Positions 19,679 to 30,451 of a DNA stretch of 64,000 bases are shown here, in pieces. Position 1 is the first letter of the stretch. Each line of letters begins with the position of its first letter. Below the pieces are notes generated by a model that was given only the letters and a program-made list of their open reading frames with translations, did no database searches and was not told the origin of the DNA. The stretch comes from Gammaproteobacteria bacterium (lineage in GTDB: Bacteria > Pseudomonadota > Gammaproteobacteria > GCA-001735895). Both the position numbers and the translations under genes were made by a program. The DNA is taken from NCBI GenBank assembly GCA_022340305.1, contig JAJDOF010000099.1, forward strand, positions 53,936 to 117,935, written 5' to 3'.

Positions 19679-21283
19679 TTATGCGAACCACCAGCGTTCG
19701 ATAGCCTTGGAACCGTCGTATTCCCAGTTGCCGGCGACCTGCTCATCGTGAGCAACCTTCTTGCTGACCGCGTGAATGTGGTTGGCGAACATCGGGATTA
19801 GCGCGCCACCGTCATCGTTCACCAGGCTCTGGCACTCGTAGTACATTTCGCGGCGCTTATTGGTATCCAGCTCAGAGCGGGCCGCAACCACCAGCTTGTT
19901 GAATTTATCGGCGGCCGGCCCGGTTCTCCAGTCGGTGTCGTTCCAGTTACCCTCGGCCACGTAAGCCGCGGTAAACATCCAGTCCTCGGTCGGACGGCCA
20001 CCCCAGTAACAGGCACACCAGGCTTTCTTGTTCCACACGTTCGACCAGTAGCCGTCCTTGGGCTCGCGCACGACATTGACGTTGAGTCCCGCCTTGCTGG
20101 CTGAATCCTTGATCAGCAGCGCGGCGTCGACGGCACCCGAGAAGGCGGCTTCGGAAGTGCCGAGATCGAGCTTAACGCCCTCCATACCGGCCTTCTTGAG
20201 GTGAAACCTGGCCTTGTCGGGATCGTAGGTGCGCTGTGGCATGACATCGTTGTGATAGGGGTTTGACAGCGATATCGGATGATCGTTGCCGATTGCGCCA
20301 TGACCCAGCAGGATCTTGCTCAATAGTGCTTCGCGATCCACCGACAGCTTGACCGCCATGCGCAGGTCATAGTTGTCGAACGGCGCCTGGGTGACGCGCA
20401 TCGGGAAGGTGTAATGCAAGGTACCTGTGACCTCGAGAATACTGAGGCTCGGGTTGCGACCGAGCAGGTGGACCGTTTTCGGGTCGACGCGATTGATGGC
20501 ATGCACTTCCTGGTTCATGACCGCGTTCTGGCGTGCGGTGGTGTCGACCAGTGCAATGATTTCGACTTCGTCAAAATGCGCCCGGCCTGCCTTGAAGTAA
20601 TTCGGGTTGCGCTTGAAGGTGGCGCGCACGCCCGGCTCGAAACGGTCGATGATATAACCACCGGTACCGAAGCCAGCCTGCCAGTCCGCCTTGCCTTCGA
20701 AATTGGGCAAGATCGCAAAGTGGTAGTCACTGAGGATGACCGGGAAGTCAGCGTTACCGGCACTCAGCGTGAAGGTTACCTCGTGGGTACCGGTTTTCTT
20801 CATCTCGGTTATCGGGTCGAGCAATGACTTGCCCGCCGACTTCGAATCTTCACCACGGTGATGGTTCAGCGACGCAATGACGTCGTCGGCAGTCATCGAT
20901 TTACCGTTATGAAATTCGACCCCCTTGCGCAGCTTGATGACCCATTGGGTGGCATCCTTGTTGGCATCAAAGGATTCCGCCAGCTCCGGCACCAGCTTCC
21001 CGGTGTTGTCGGTTTCGAACAGTTGGTTGGCGTAGGCGAATACGGTATTGGTCATAAATCCGTTTTCATGGCTACCGGGATCGAGCGAATCGGTCGTCGA
21101 GCCATGTGCGCTGCCCATCACGAAACTGCCGCCGCGCTTGGGCATGGCCGCGTGCACCGATTGAGTCAACAAACTGGCCGCAAACGGGGCTGCGAGGCCC
21201 AGCGCGCCGGCACGTCGGATAAATTCACGGCGATCGAGTCTGCCTTCTTTCGCTGCTTTCTCGAGATCTTTGATATCTGTCAT
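19679..21283 (-). CDS. ABC transporter substrate-binding protein, SBP_bac_5 family, operon A
   Basis: 534 aa; Tat-like RREFIRRAGALGLAAPFAASL; FDANKDATQWVIKLRKGVEFHNGKSMTADDVIASLNHH. Confidence 0.93.
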   Translation of the reverse strand: MTDIKDLEKAAKEGRLDRREFIRRAGALGLAAPFAASLLTQSVHAAMPKRGGSFVMGSAHGSTTDSLDPGSHENGFMTNTVFAYANQLFETDNTGKLVPELAESFDANKDATQWVIKLRKGVEFHNGKSMTADDVIASLNHHRGEDSKSAGKSLLDPITEMKKTGTHEVTFTLSAGNADFPVILSDYHFAILPNFEGKADWQAGFGTGGYIIDRFEPGVRATFKRNPNYFKAGRAHFDEVEIIALVDTTARQNAVMNQEVHAINRVDPKTVHLLGRNPSLSILEVTGTLHYTFPMRVTQAPFDNYDLRMAVKLSVDREALLSKILLGHGAIGNDHPISLSNPYHNDVMPQRTYDPDKARFHLKKAGMEGVKLDLGTSEAAFSGAVDAALLIKDSASKAGLNVNVVREPKDGYWSNVWNKKAWCACYWGGRPTEDWMFTAAYVAEGNWNDTDWRTGPAADKFNKLVVAARSELDTNKRREMYYECQSLVNDDGGALIPMFANHIHAVSKKVAHDEQVAGNWEYDGSKAIERWWFA

Positions 21284-21548
21284 TTCTGCTTTCCTCAGGT
21301 AATAGAACTGGATGTCCCTGTCAGGGATCTTTTTAAAATGAGAAGTTTGTTAATTGTCTTAACGATGCGGTTAAGCGCACTTCGATCATGGACCTTTGTA
21401 ACATAAGAGGGGGTTGGGTATCAATTAAATAGGGCTCGGGCGGAATTGTATCCCGATTTATGGAGCGCCCGATTGTGGATGATTTCGGGGTGGTCTAGTC
21501 CACTCGATGCGCCGTTATGCGCTGGACTCGACCCGTCGCCAGAGGAAA

Positions 21549-23078
21549 TTACGCAGCATTGTGGATTTCCAGTTTACGCCTGGCGACATAATCCTGTAAC
21601 GCCTCGTCGATAGCCGGGTCGATCCCGGGTTGTTGGTACTCCTTAAGGAGTTGTTTCCATACCTGGTTAGCGCGCTGTTCGGTGTTGACTGAACCCGCCT
21701 CCAGCCAGGACTCGTGATTGCTCCAGTTTGATAACAGTGGCGCGTAAAAGGCATCCTCATAACGCGCCATGGTATGCGGACTGCCGAAAAAGTGTCCCCC
21801 GGGTCCGACTTCGCGAATTGCATCGCGCGCCAGTGTCTCGCGATTCACCTCGAAGGGCTCGAGGCTGGCCGCGACCATCTGCAACACTTCGGCATCTATG
21901 ATCAGCTTTTCCAGTGAGGCGGTAAGTCCGCCGTGTAGCCAGCCGGCCGCATGTTTGATCATGTTGGCCTGACCGCTAATCGCGCCCCATAGCGACAGGC
22001 AGCTTTCATAGGCGGCCTGGGCATCCGGGCAGTTGGCCGCGTTGACATTACTCGAACGAAACGGCACGCCGAGACGCCGTGCGAGTTGCCCGGAAGCCTG
22101 GGCGGCTTGCAGGTACTCCGGTGTACCGAAGGCCGGCGACCCTGTCTTCATGTCGACATTGGAGGTGAATCCACCGTAGAGTACCGGAGCGCCGGGCCGC
22201 ACGATCTGGGTCAGCGCGATTCCCGCCATGGCTTCGGCATGCTGCAGTGCCAGCGCCCCGGCCAGGGTTACCGGCGCCATGGCGCCGGCCAGTGTGAACG
22301 GCGTGATCGCCACGGCCTGCCCATGCTCGGCCAGCGTCATCAAACCTTCGGCCATCGGAATATCCAGCTGTAGCGGAGTATTGGTGTTGATGATGCCGCA
22401 TAACGCCGGCGCGGCGACCAGGTCTGAGCCGCATTTGCCGAGACTGAGCGCCACCATATTGATTGCGTCCATGGTTTGTGCGCGACCCATGGTCCAGGGC
22501 ACCCAGTTCTTGTCGAGCAGCGTGCACTGGGCGTAAAACAGGTCCAGGTGGCGGCTTGGCGCGGGCAAGTCCATGGCCTCGAAGCCGCCGCCACCGTCCT
22601 GGTGGAGGATATCCAGGCTCTGCACCAGGCGCATGAAATCGCACATTTCGGCGTAGCTTCCACTGCGCCGCCCCCGCTCACTGTCCATGACGTAGGCGGG
22701 TCCACCGACCGAGGTAAAAATGACATGCCCATTATCGATGCGCAGGCTTTTCGCCGGATTTCTGGCCTCCAGCGTGAAACCCGCCGGCGCCTGCGCAGTC
22801 AGCGACTCGATTAGCTCAGACTCGAAGCGAACTCGCTGCGTTGCAGTGTCTACCGCGAACCCCGCCTGTGCATAGCGCCCGCGTGCAGCGTCCGACAAAA
22901 TAGTCATGCCGGTTTCCTGCAGGATCGACAGGGCCGCCTGGTGAATGCTCTCGACGGCATCCTTGCTGAGCAGTTCCGTAGGCGAGTTCCGATAACGCAA
23001 TGACTTCCAGGGTGATTGCGTTATCGATCCTGAGACGCGTTCCTTGCGCGCATTGCGACGCCGGGTTTTGCGAATCAC
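21549..23078 (-). CDS. Trimethylamine methyltransferase MttB superfamily protein (non-pyrrolysine)
   Basis: RKTRRRNARK...LSKDAVESIHQAALSILQETGM; GTSxx-type C-terminus REVGPGGHFFGSPHTMARYEDAFYAPLL; uninterrupted reading frame. GTG at 23078 forms a GTGA overlap with the upstream stop and is preferred over the 23147 ATG. Confidence 0.88.
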   Translation of the reverse strand: MIRKTRRRNARKERVSGSITQSPWKSLRYRNSPTELLSKDAVESIHQAALSILQETGMTILSDAARGRYAQAGFAVDTATQRVRFESELIESLTAQAPAGFTLEARNPAKSLRIDNGHVIFTSVGGPAYVMDSERGRRSGSYAEMCDFMRLVQSLDILHQDGGGGFEAMDLPAPSRHLDLFYAQCTLLDKNWVPWTMGRAQTMDAINMVALSLGKCGSDLVAAPALCGIINTNTPLQLDIPMAEGLMTLAEHGQAVAITPFTLAGAMAPVTLAGALALQHAEAMAGIALTQIVRPGAPVLYGGFTSNVDMKTGSPAFGTPEYLQAAQASGQLARRLGVPFRSSNVNAANCPDAQAAYESCLSLWGAISGQANMIKHAAGWLHGGLTASLEKLIIDAEVLQMVAASLEPFEVNRETLARDAIREVGPGGHFFGSPHTMARYEDAFYAPLLSNWSNHESWLEAGSVNTEQRANQVWKQLLKEYQQPGIDPAIDEALQDYVARRKLEIHNAA

Positions 23079-25141
23079 GGGTGGCTCCGAGAGGGATTCT
23101 GCCGCGGGGGCAACGCTTGCTGCAGGACCGCGCGTTCGCGTCGGCACAACAAGGTGGCAGGGTCTTCATCGAATTCCCGGGCGAACTTGTGGCCCGAGTA
23201 AACCGCATCGGCAATGCTGCTGGGCACCAGGCAATCGCCAATGCGGGTTGCGCCGATGTCGAGCTCTGCAAACAGGTCGCTGTTGGCACTGCGCCCGGTA
23301 ACCAGCACCAAGTGGTCAAATGCGTGGCGGTACTTGTTATTACTGTAGATGTGGCGAGTGTGCAGTTCCTGGCCGTCGACGTGATCGATGAGTTGGGTAA
23401 ACACCGCTTCGATACCCATGCCGAGCAATTTTGATTGAATGAAATCCTGCTCGTCAGTCATCACGGTCCAGCTCGAGATCATCGCCTGTGGCGTCAGATA
23501 AGTGACTTCCAGGCCCGCGGCCAGAAACTTCTCGGCGAGTGCACCGCCCATCACGTAATGCTCATCGTCGTAGATCAGCACGCGTCCCGAGAGCTTCGCC
23601 CCGGCGAAAATATCATCGGGGGTATGAATGCATTCGGACTGTTCGATAGTGACGGGATGCTGCAAGTTCAGGCCCTGACCGTCTCGGCGCCAATGGCTGC
23701 CCTCGGCAACCACTACGGCATCGGCTCCAAATGCAACAATGTCAGGGGCTGTCAGCCGATTGTCCAGAAAGACTTCGACATTGCTCATCTGTGACAACAG
23801 GTAGGCGCGATAGTCGCGCACTCGAATCCAGTTTTGCAGGCCGGGCAGGGATGCCTCGTCAACGACGCGTCCACCCAGCTGTGCAGACGCTTCAGCCAGC
23901 GTGACCTGGTAGCCACGGCGCCCCAGGCTCGACGCCGCCTCCAGTCCGGCCGGACCGCCACCGACGACCAGGATCGAGGCCTCGGACTTCGCGGGATTAA
24001 TGATTTCCGGATGCCATCCACGCCGCCATTCCTCGCCCATGGTGGGATTTTGTGTACAGCGCAAAGGTGAGGCTTCATTGTTGGCTGAACGACAGATATT
24101 GCAGCCGATGCACTCGCGGATTTCATCCTCGCGTCCCGCGGCAATTTTGTTTGGCAGGAATGGATCGGCAATCGATGGGCGCGCGGCGCCGATGAAATCC
24201 TGCACACCACGCCTGATCTGGCTGACCATGGTATCCGGCGAAGTAAAGCGACCAACACTGACGACCGGCTTCGAAGTCAACGACTTGACGATAGCGGCGT
24301 ATTGTTCCTGGTAGCCCTGTGCGGAAAAACGCGAACTGCAGGAATCGTTACCGAGGCGCCCACCCAGTGCGATATCCCAGAGGTCGGGCAGTTCTGCCAG
24401 CATCTCGACTATCTGGCGTCCTTCGCCAGCGGCCTCGATTCCATCTGCGCCGTGCAGTTCGTCGATGGCCAGACGCACCGCGACCGCACAGTGTTCGCCG
24501 ACGGCTGCACGTGTATCCTCAATCAGCTCCCGCAGCAAGCGGCAACGGTTTTCGAGCGAGCCACCGTATTCGTCCTGGCGCTGGTTGGATACCGGCGAAA
24601 GGAATTGAAACGGCAGGTAGTCGTGTCCCGCGTAAACGTAGATGATGTCGAATCCCGCCTGCTGCGCACGCAGCGCGGCGTCCCGATGCCAACTCCTGAA
24701 GGCGGTAATATCTTCAAGTTCCATTCCTTTCACCTGGGCAGGATTGGCATGTTTCGCGGATACCGCAGTCGGGGCCAGCGAAACTTCGCGCGTGCCACGG
24801 TTATTCGAATGCCGACCACCATGCCACAATTCAATACCCGCCAGTGACCCATGTCGATGAATCGCTGCGCAGGTAATTTCGAGTTGTTGCATGTCTTCAT
24901 CGTCCCACAGGCTCAGATAGGCATAGGGAGTTTCATCTGAGCTCGGATGAATCGAGCAATACTCGGTGCACACGACACCCCAGCCGCCCTCGGCCTTGGT
25001 CGCACGCAGGGCGGCTGAACTGTTTGGTTTCATATTGCCCATGCCGGTAGCGTGCGGTGTTTGATAAAATCGGTTGGGTGCGGTAACCGGGCCGATGCGC
25101 AGCGGTTCGAACAGAATATCGTAACGAGGATTTCGCGGCAT
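23075..25141 (-). CDS. NADH:flavin oxidoreductase / TMADH-like flavoprotein with FAD/NAD-binding C-terminal half
   Basis: 688 aa; OYE-like N-terminus FEPLRIGPVTAPNRFYQTPHATGMG; 4Fe-4S motif CIGCNICRSANNEASPLRCTQNP; ILVVGGGPAGLEAASSLGRRGYQVTLAEA. Confidence 0.9.
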   Translation of the reverse strand: MPRNPRYDILFEPLRIGPVTAPNRFYQTPHATGMGNMKPNSSAALRATKAEGGWGVVCTEYCSIHPSSDETPYAYLSLWDDEDMQQLEITCAAIHRHGSLAGIELWHGGRHSNNRGTREVSLAPTAVSAKHANPAQVKGMELEDITAFRSWHRDAALRAQQAGFDIIYVYAGHDYLPFQFLSPVSNQRQDEYGGSLENRCRLLRELIEDTRAAVGEHCAVAVRLAIDELHGADGIEAAGEGRQIVEMLAELPDLWDIALGGRLGNDSCSSRFSAQGYQEQYAAIVKSLTSKPVVSVGRFTSPDTMVSQIRRGVQDFIGAARPSIADPFLPNKIAAGREDEIRECIGCNICRSANNEASPLRCTQNPTMGEEWRRGWHPEIINPAKSEASILVVGGGPAGLEAASSLGRRGYQVTLAEASAQLGGRVVDEASLPGLQNWIRVRDYRAYLLSQMSNVEVFLDNRLTAPDIVAFGADAVVVAEGSHWRRDGQGLNLQHPVTIEQSECIHTPDDIFAGAKLSGRVLIYDDEHYVMGGALAEKFLAAGLEVTYLTPQAMISSWTVMTDEQDFIQSKLLGMGIEAVFTQLIDHVDGQELHTRHIYSNNKYRHAFDHLVLVTGRSANSDLFAELDIGATRIGDCLVPSSIADAVYSGHKFAREFDEDPATLLCRRERAVLQQALPPRQNPSRSHP

Positions 25142-25170
25142 GTTGACAGTCTCTCGTCATATGGCTTTAG

Positions 25171-25186
25171 TTGAACGATCGTATAA
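25171..25186. promoter_or_regulatory. Candidate operator for the adjacent TetR-family regulator
   Basis: TTGAACGATCGTATAA, imperfect dyad around ACGATCGT, in the divergent region between the flavoprotein gene and the TetR gene. Confidence 0.35.
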
Positions 25187-25231
25187 CAAGAGTTATCCTG
25201 CTGCAATCACTTTCAATTCGGAAGCGTAAAC

Positions 25232-25867
25232 ATGGCAGAAAACAGCGCGGTGAAGCAGGTGTTCAGTCGAAAATCGGCATTCGATCGGCGCGCAGAGCTG
25301 GTTGCCGCGGGTATCGTTTGCCTTGGCGAGGGCGGCATGGCGGGGTTTACTGTCGACAAAATCTGCAAGCAGGCTGGAATCTCGCGCGGGCTGATCAATC
25401 ATCATTTCAACACCAAGGATGAATTACTGAGCTGTATCTATGCCCATATGACCGATCACCTGGTGCAGGAAGACGACGGTGGGCCTGCGACTGAATTTCT
25501 GGCCAGAATCATTGAGGTCAGTTTCGATGAAGCCAGTTTCAATCGATCAAATCTGCGTGCCTGGCTGTCGATCTGGGGACAGGTAAGCAGCAATCACGCC
25601 CTCAACGAGTTGCATAAACAGCGCTACCATCGCTACCGGGAGAGTATTAAATCCGTGTTGATGCGGATTTCCGCAACCACGACGCTGCAGGCTGACGCAG
25701 ACAGTGTGGCGCGCCAGTTGATCGCATTGATCGATGGCCTGTGGCTCGAGTACTGTTTACACTCGGACAGCTTTTCGCTGTCCGCCGCGAGAACCGATTG
25801 TTACCAGTTTCTTGCGGCCTATGGTGTCACCCTCGAATTACCCGTTAACGTCATTCCGGAGGTTTGA
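25232..25867 (+). CDS. TetR family transcriptional regulator (BetI-like)
   Basis: AGIVCLGEGGMAGFTVDKICKQAGISRGLINHHFNTKDELLSCIY. Confidence 0.88.
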   Translation: MAENSAVKQVFSRKSAFDRRAELVAAGIVCLGEGGMAGFTVDKICKQAGISRGLINHHFNTKDELLSCIYAHMTDHLVQEDDGGPATEFLARIIEVSFDEASFNRSNLRAWLSIWGQVSSNHALNELHKQRYHRYRESIKSVLMRISATTTLQADADSVARQLIALIDGLWLEYCLHSDSFSLSAARTDCYQFLAAYGVTLELPVNVIPEV

Positions 25868-27148
25868 GTGCCGCGTCGCCCCGTCACATTTAGTGCCGCG
25901 CTGGCATCGTCCTGGGCGATTTTGCTGGGTTTCGGCATACTCATGTTGGGAGACGGCCTGCAGGGAACCCTGCTAGCGATACGCGCCGATCTCGAGGGAT
26001 TCTCGACGACGCTGACCGGCCTGGTCATGTCGACTTTTTACCTCGGATTTCTGCTCGGTTCGTTGCTGACACCGCGCATCACCATCAAGGTCGGGCACAT
26101 TCGCGTGTTCGCGGCCTTTGCGGCACTGTCTTCGGCGGCGATCCTGGTGCACGCGCTGGTGGTCAGCGTGCCGGTGTGGATGGCGATGCGCCTGCTCAGC
26201 GGTTTTTGTTTTGCCGGGCTGTACATCGTGGCCGAGAGCTGGTTGAACGATCGCGCCACCAATGAAACCCGCGGCAAGTTGTTATCGATGTACATGGTGG
26301 TTACTTACATGGGTGTCGGTGCCGGGCAGTTATTGCTGAACCTGGCCAACCCGCTCGAGTTTCCGCTGTTTATTCTTACCTCGATTCTCATTTCAGTCGC
26401 CGTGGTGCCATTACTGTTGTCTGCCGGTTCGCCGCCAACCTTTCACGACTCGGTGCGCATCAGCCTGCTGGCACTTTTTCGTCTGACTCCGCTTGGTATC
26501 ATCAGCATGTTCACGGTCGGCCTGGTGACGGCGACCTTTTTCGCACTCGGTCCGGTTTATGCACAGCGCATCGGACTGAGTATTCGCGACATCTCGTATT
26601 TTATGACGGCATCCGTGGTGGGAACCGTGCTGTTACAGGGGCCTATCGGCGCGCTGTCAGATCGTTATGATCGACGCACGGTATTGACGCTGGTCACGAT
26701 TTTTACCGCGCTGTCGGCATTGCTGTGTATTCCTGCCGAACAATATTCGACGACGGCCCTGTTCTTTGCGGTTGCGCTATTCGGCGGCCTGGCATTTCCG
26801 CTGTATTCCATCTGTATCGCGTATACCAATGATCATCTCGAACCCAGGCAGATGATCGCAGCGAGCGGTGCCCTGGTGATGGTGGGAGGCTTCGGAGCGA
26901 TCACCGGGCCGTTGCTGTTTGCCGTCATTATGGATGCTTACGGGTACCAGTCCCTGTTCTGGTCGATCGCAGCCATTCATGGATTGACGGGACTGTTTGC
27001 CATTTACCGCATGTGCCGCAGCGCACCGGTGCCGCTGGAGCGCCAGTGGCCGAGCACCACGACCGCGGTACATCCGTCGGGTTCAGCAATCGAGTCGATC
27101 CAGCAATACACCAGTGAAGAGTACGATAGTGCCGGTGAACAGCGCTGA
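25868..27148 (+). CDS. MFS transporter (YcaD-like), paralog 1
   Basis: 426 aa; GTG start directly after the TetR stop; RLLSGFCFAGLYIVAESWLNDRATNETRGKLLSMYMVV. Confidence 0.88.
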   Translation: MPRRPVTFSAALASSWAILLGFGILMLGDGLQGTLLAIRADLEGFSTTLTGLVMSTFYLGFLLGSLLTPRITIKVGHIRVFAAFAALSSAAILVHALVVSVPVWMAMRLLSGFCFAGLYIVAESWLNDRATNETRGKLLSMYMVVTYMGVGAGQLLLNLANPLEFPLFILTSILISVAVVPLLLSAGSPPTFHDSVRISLLALFRLTPLGIISMFTVGLVTATFFALGPVYAQRIGLSIRDISYFMTASVVGTVLLQGPIGALSDRYDRRTVLTLVTIFTALSALLCIPAEQYSTTALFFAVALFGGLAFPLYSICIAYTNDHLEPRQMIAASGALVMVGGFGAITGPLLFAVIMDAYGYQSLFWSIAAIHGLTGLFAIYRMCRSAPVPLERQWPSTTTAVHPSGSAIESIQQYTSEEYDSAGEQR

Positions 27149-27190
27149 TCGCAGGGCCTGCTGGCAGGAGCGCCCTGCGGTCATAACGGT

Positions 27191-27574
27191 TTACAACTGA
27201 TCGATCAGAGACTGGATATACTCGGTACGCAGCGAGATGTCTTCCTGCAACAGCCGCATTTCTTCGCGCAATAAAGCTTTCAGGTCCTTACCCTGAGCTT
27301 GTTTCAGTTTCAGCTCTTCGAGTTCGGCGAGGGCTTCGCGGAAGGCAGGGGTACTCTTGAACAGTGTTTCGGTTCTGCGAGTTCCGCTGTCGACCATCAC
27401 CGATTCTCTCACCTGCGGGAACTTGTAACGGCGAATAACGGGCAATATCGAGCCCTTTTTACGATTGTAGGCGACCTGCAGAACGTCGGTTTTGCCGACC
27501 GTATAGACTGTGAATTTTTCGATTTCCTCGGGATGTCGTATGCCCATCTCGGTCAATTTTGGATAGTTGCTCAT
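27191..27574 (-). CDS. DUF3461 family protein
   Basis: MSNYPKLTEMGIRHPEEIEKFTVYTVGKTDVLQVAYNRKKGSILPVIRRYKFPQ...VVDSGTRRTET. Confidence 0.8.
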   Translation of the reverse strand: MSNYPKLTEMGIRHPEEIEKFTVYTVGKTDVLQVAYNRKKGSILPVIRRYKFPQVRESVMVDSGTRRTETLFKSTPAFREALAELEELKLKQAQGKDLKALLREEMRLLQEDISLRTEYIQSLIDQL

Positions 27575-27610
27575 GTATTTATCCTGGGTTTGATTGGTTC
27601 TGCAGAGGGA

Positions 27611-29506
27611 TTATGGCACGTGAATCTGGGGATCGTCATGCCCCAGCTTTTCGTAACCCAACAGAATTCTCTGCGCATCGGCTTCGGCCTGCTGCAAATC
27701 CTCAAGCGTCAGGTGACAGGCGATCTGATGGCCGTTTTCGAGCTCCAGTGTCGGCGGTATCAGTGTCTGACAGGTCCCTTCGATGGCCAGCGGACAACGA
27801 TTGTAAAATGGACAACCTTTAGCCGTAATTTCAACCCCGCGGGCGATGCCGACCGCCATTTCGCGTCTTTTCATCGTGTCTTCGAGCCAGCCGATGCGCA
27901 TCTCCGGCACCGAGCTGATCAACAGCCGGGTATAGGGATGGAAGGGAGGTTCGAGCACTTCATCCGTCGGCCCTTGTTCCACCACGCGCCCGGCATAAAG
28001 CACGACGATTTCATCGGCGAACGAGGCCACCGTGGACAGGTCGTGGCTGATGAAGACGAACGATACGCCGGTCTTGTCGCGCAGGCTGGTCAGCAGCTTG
28101 ATCACGTTGGCGCCCACGATGCTGTCGAGCGCCGAAGTCACCTCGTCGCAAAGCATCACTTCCGGGCTCGCCGCGAGCGCGCGTGCCAGGTTGATGCGCT
28201 GCTTTTGGCCCCCGGAAAGCTCCATCGGGTAACGATTCGCGAAAGCGGCCGGCAACTCGACCATTTCCAGTATTTCAGCAACCTTGGCATGCTTTTCACG
28301 ACCGGTAAGCCCGTGATAAAACTCGAGCGGCCGGCCGATAATATTGCCGATTAATTGTTTGGGGTTGAGCGCCGTATCGGCCATCTGAAAGACAAATTGT
28401 ACCTTCTGCAATTCGTCGAGATTACGATTTTTTAACGCGCCCTCGAGTGTCTTGCCGTCGAGGATGATGTCACCGCGCGCAGGTTGCAGCATACCCGCCA
28501 TGACGCGCGCCAGTGTCGATTTACCACAGCCTGACTCACCGATTACACCGACCACGTGTCCGTTTTTGACACTGACATTGATGTCCTTGAGAATCGGTAT
28601 TACGGGTTCGCCGTCGACAATACCGCCGTAACCAGCCGTCATGTTCCTGACTTCAATGTTATCGATGACACGATCGTGATCGCCGCTGGCATCGACGCCC
28701 ATACCGGATTCGGGCCTGGGACGAACCGCTTCCATCAGGCGTTTGGTATAGGCATGGGTCGGGTGGTTGATAATCTGGTCAGCCGAACCTTGCTCCATGA
28801 TTTCACCGCGATAGAGCACGACGATGTGGTCGGCGATCTGCGCGACCACCGCTAGATCGTGGGTGACGTAGATGGCCGCAGAATTTTCCTCGCGTATTAC
28901 TTTCTTGAAGGCCTTGAGCACCTCGATCTGGGTGGTGACGTCGAGCGCAGTGGTGGGCTCGTCCAGCACCATCAGGTCGGGTTTTCCGCACAGCGCCATG
29001 GCGGCCATCAACCGTTGTAACTGTCCGCCCGACACCTGGTGCGGATAACGTAAACCGATGCGGTCGGCACCGGGTAGCTCGAGCGCATGATACAGCTCGA
29101 GTGCACGTTTGGTCGCTTCTTCCTGGTTGAGGCGGCCGTGCAGGACGGCTGATTCAGTGACCTGTTCACCGATAGTGATTGCCGGGTTGAAAGTGGCTGC
29201 TGCGCTTTGCGCGAGATAGGCGACGTTTCCGCCACGAATTTCGCGCTGCTCCAGCGGTGCCATGGTGAGTACATCCTTGCCGTAAAGCTTTGCCTGGCCA
29301 CCGGTAAAATGCAGCCCGGGCTTGGTATAGGCCAGCGATGCCAGCGAAATGGTGGTTTTACCCGAACCGGATTCGCCGATCAGGGCGACAACTTCGCCCT
29401 TGTGGATGTCGAAGCTGACGCCGCGCACGATCGGCACTTCGACGCCTTCGTCGTCATAGGCGCTAATGCGCAGGTCTACTACTTCAAATAATTTTTCTTT
29501 GGCCAT
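27611..29506 (-). CDS. Oligopeptide-type ABC transporter, fused tandem ATPase, operon B
   Basis: Two Walker A motifs ([18 protein letters not shown]), two signatures ([18 protein letters not shown]); start likely at [14 protein letters not shown]. Confidence 0.93.
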   Translation of the reverse strand: MAKEKLFEVVDLRISAYDDEGVEVPIVRGVSFDIHKGEVVALIGESGSGKTTISLASLAYTKPGLHFTGGQAKLYGKDVLTMAPLEQREIRGGNVAYLAQSAAATFNPAITIGEQVTESAVLHGRLNQEEATKRALELYHALELPGADRIGLRYPHQVSGGQLQRLMAAMALCGKPDLMVLDEPTTALDVTTQIEVLKAFKKVIREENSAAIYVTHDLAVVAQIADHIVVLYRGEIMEQGSADQIINHPTHAYTKRLMEAVRPRPESGMGVDASGDHDRVIDNIEVRNMTAGYGGIVDGEPVIPILKDINVSVKNGHVVGVIGESGCGKSTLARVMAGMLQPARGDIILDGKTLEGALKNRNLDELQKVQFVFQMADTALNPKQLIGNIIGRPLEFYHGLTGREKHAKVAEILEMVELPAAFANRYPMELSGGQKQRINLARALAASPEVMLCDEVTSALDSIVGANVIKLLTSLRDKTGVSFVFISHDLSTVASFADEIVVLYAGRVVEQGPTDEVLEPPFHPYTRLLISSVPEMRIGWLEDTMKRREMAVGIARGVEITAKGCPFYNRCPLAIEGTCQTLIPPTLELENGHQIACHLTLEDLQQAEADAQRILLGYEKLGHDDPQIHVP

Positions 29507-29510
29507 CGTG

Positions 29511-30434
29511 TTACACCATTTTCTTCGCGAGACTACCGCCGGACTTGGCGGAAATATCATCGACAATCAGGTTGACCGCGATGGTAAAGGAAGCGATCGC
29601 CAGTGCTGGCCAGATCGCCGCGTAAGAGCCGTAGGTCAGGCCCCCCAGGTTGCCGCGCACCATGCTACCCCAGTCGGAAGCCGGTGGCTGCACGCCGAGA
29701 CCGAGAAAGCTCAGGCTGGAAATGAACAGCACTACAAAGACCAGGCGCAGGCCGAAGTCGGTGGCCAGCGGCATGGCGGCATTCGGCAGTACTTCAGCGC
29801 GGATAATCCACCAGATACCCTCGCCACGGGTTTGCGCGGCCTCGACAAAATCCTGCACCATGATGTCCTGGCCGAGCGCACGCGCGATGCGAAACACGCT
29901 GGTAGCATAGATGACCGCCGCCGTGCCGATGAGGATGGGTATCGACGATCCCAGCGCCGCGATCACGATCAGGCCGAGCATGATCGTCGGTAGCGCGAGT
30001 ATCGCGTCGTTGACCCGGCTTATTCCCATGTCGATCCAGCCCCCCTTGACTGCGGCAAGAATGCCGAGCGTGATACCGATCAAGTAGGCAATCAGCGTGG
30101 CCGCCAGCGAAATGCCGATAGTGTTGCGCGCGCCATACAGAATTCGCGACAGGGTGTCCCGGCTGAGATAATCAGTGCCGAGATAGAAGGATCCATATTC
30201 GCCGGAGTAGGCGGGTAGAAAACTGTCATCGCCTTCCATGTCCATTTCGTGAAACGGTGCGATACTCGGGCCAATTACGCAGATGATCAACCAGAAGGCG
30301 ACCACGGCGGAGGAGACGTAACCGACCCAGGTCAGGCGAAATTTTCGTTTTGGCGGGGAATCCGGTAACTCCGCAAAGGAGTCCAGTTCGGCGATGACTT
30401 CTTCTTCTTTCTTGCTGGTTACTTGTTGAGTCAT
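29511..30434 (-). CDS. Oligopeptide-type ABC transporter permease (DppC-like), operon B
   Basis: FYLGTDYLSRDTLSRILYGARNTIGISL; EAAQTRGEGIWWIIRAEVLPNAAMPL. Confidence 0.92.
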   Translation of the reverse strand: MTQQVTSKKEEEVIAELDSFAELPDSPPKRKFRLTWVGYVSSAVVAFWLIICVIGPSIAPFHEMDMEGDDSFLPAYSGEYGSFYLGTDYLSRDTLSRILYGARNTIGISLAATLIAYLIGITLGILAAVKGGWIDMGISRVNDAILALPTIMLGLIVIAALGSSIPILIGTAAVIYATSVFRIARALGQDIMVQDFVEAAQTRGEGIWWIIRAEVLPNAAMPLATDFGLRLVFVVLFISSLSFLGLGVQPPASDWGSMVRGNLGGLTYGSYAAIWPALAIASFTIAVNLIVDDISAKSGGSLAKKMV

Positions 30435-30451
30435 GGTTATATCCTCTCAAA

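Noticed and set aside
21549-23147. Possible pyrrolysine-containing MttB
   Set aside because: Reading frame is uninterrupted with no in-frame TAG, so this is a non-Pyl homolog.
27150-27179. CGCAGGGC...GCCCTGCG dyad between MFS 1 and the DUF3461 gene
   Set aside because: Probably an ordinary bidirectional transcription end between convergent genes; not distinctive enough to list.
27299-28354. 351-aa plus-strand ORF spanning DUF3461 and ABC ATPase B
   Set aside because: Crosses two confident minus-strand genes and their intergenic gap; antisense shadow.
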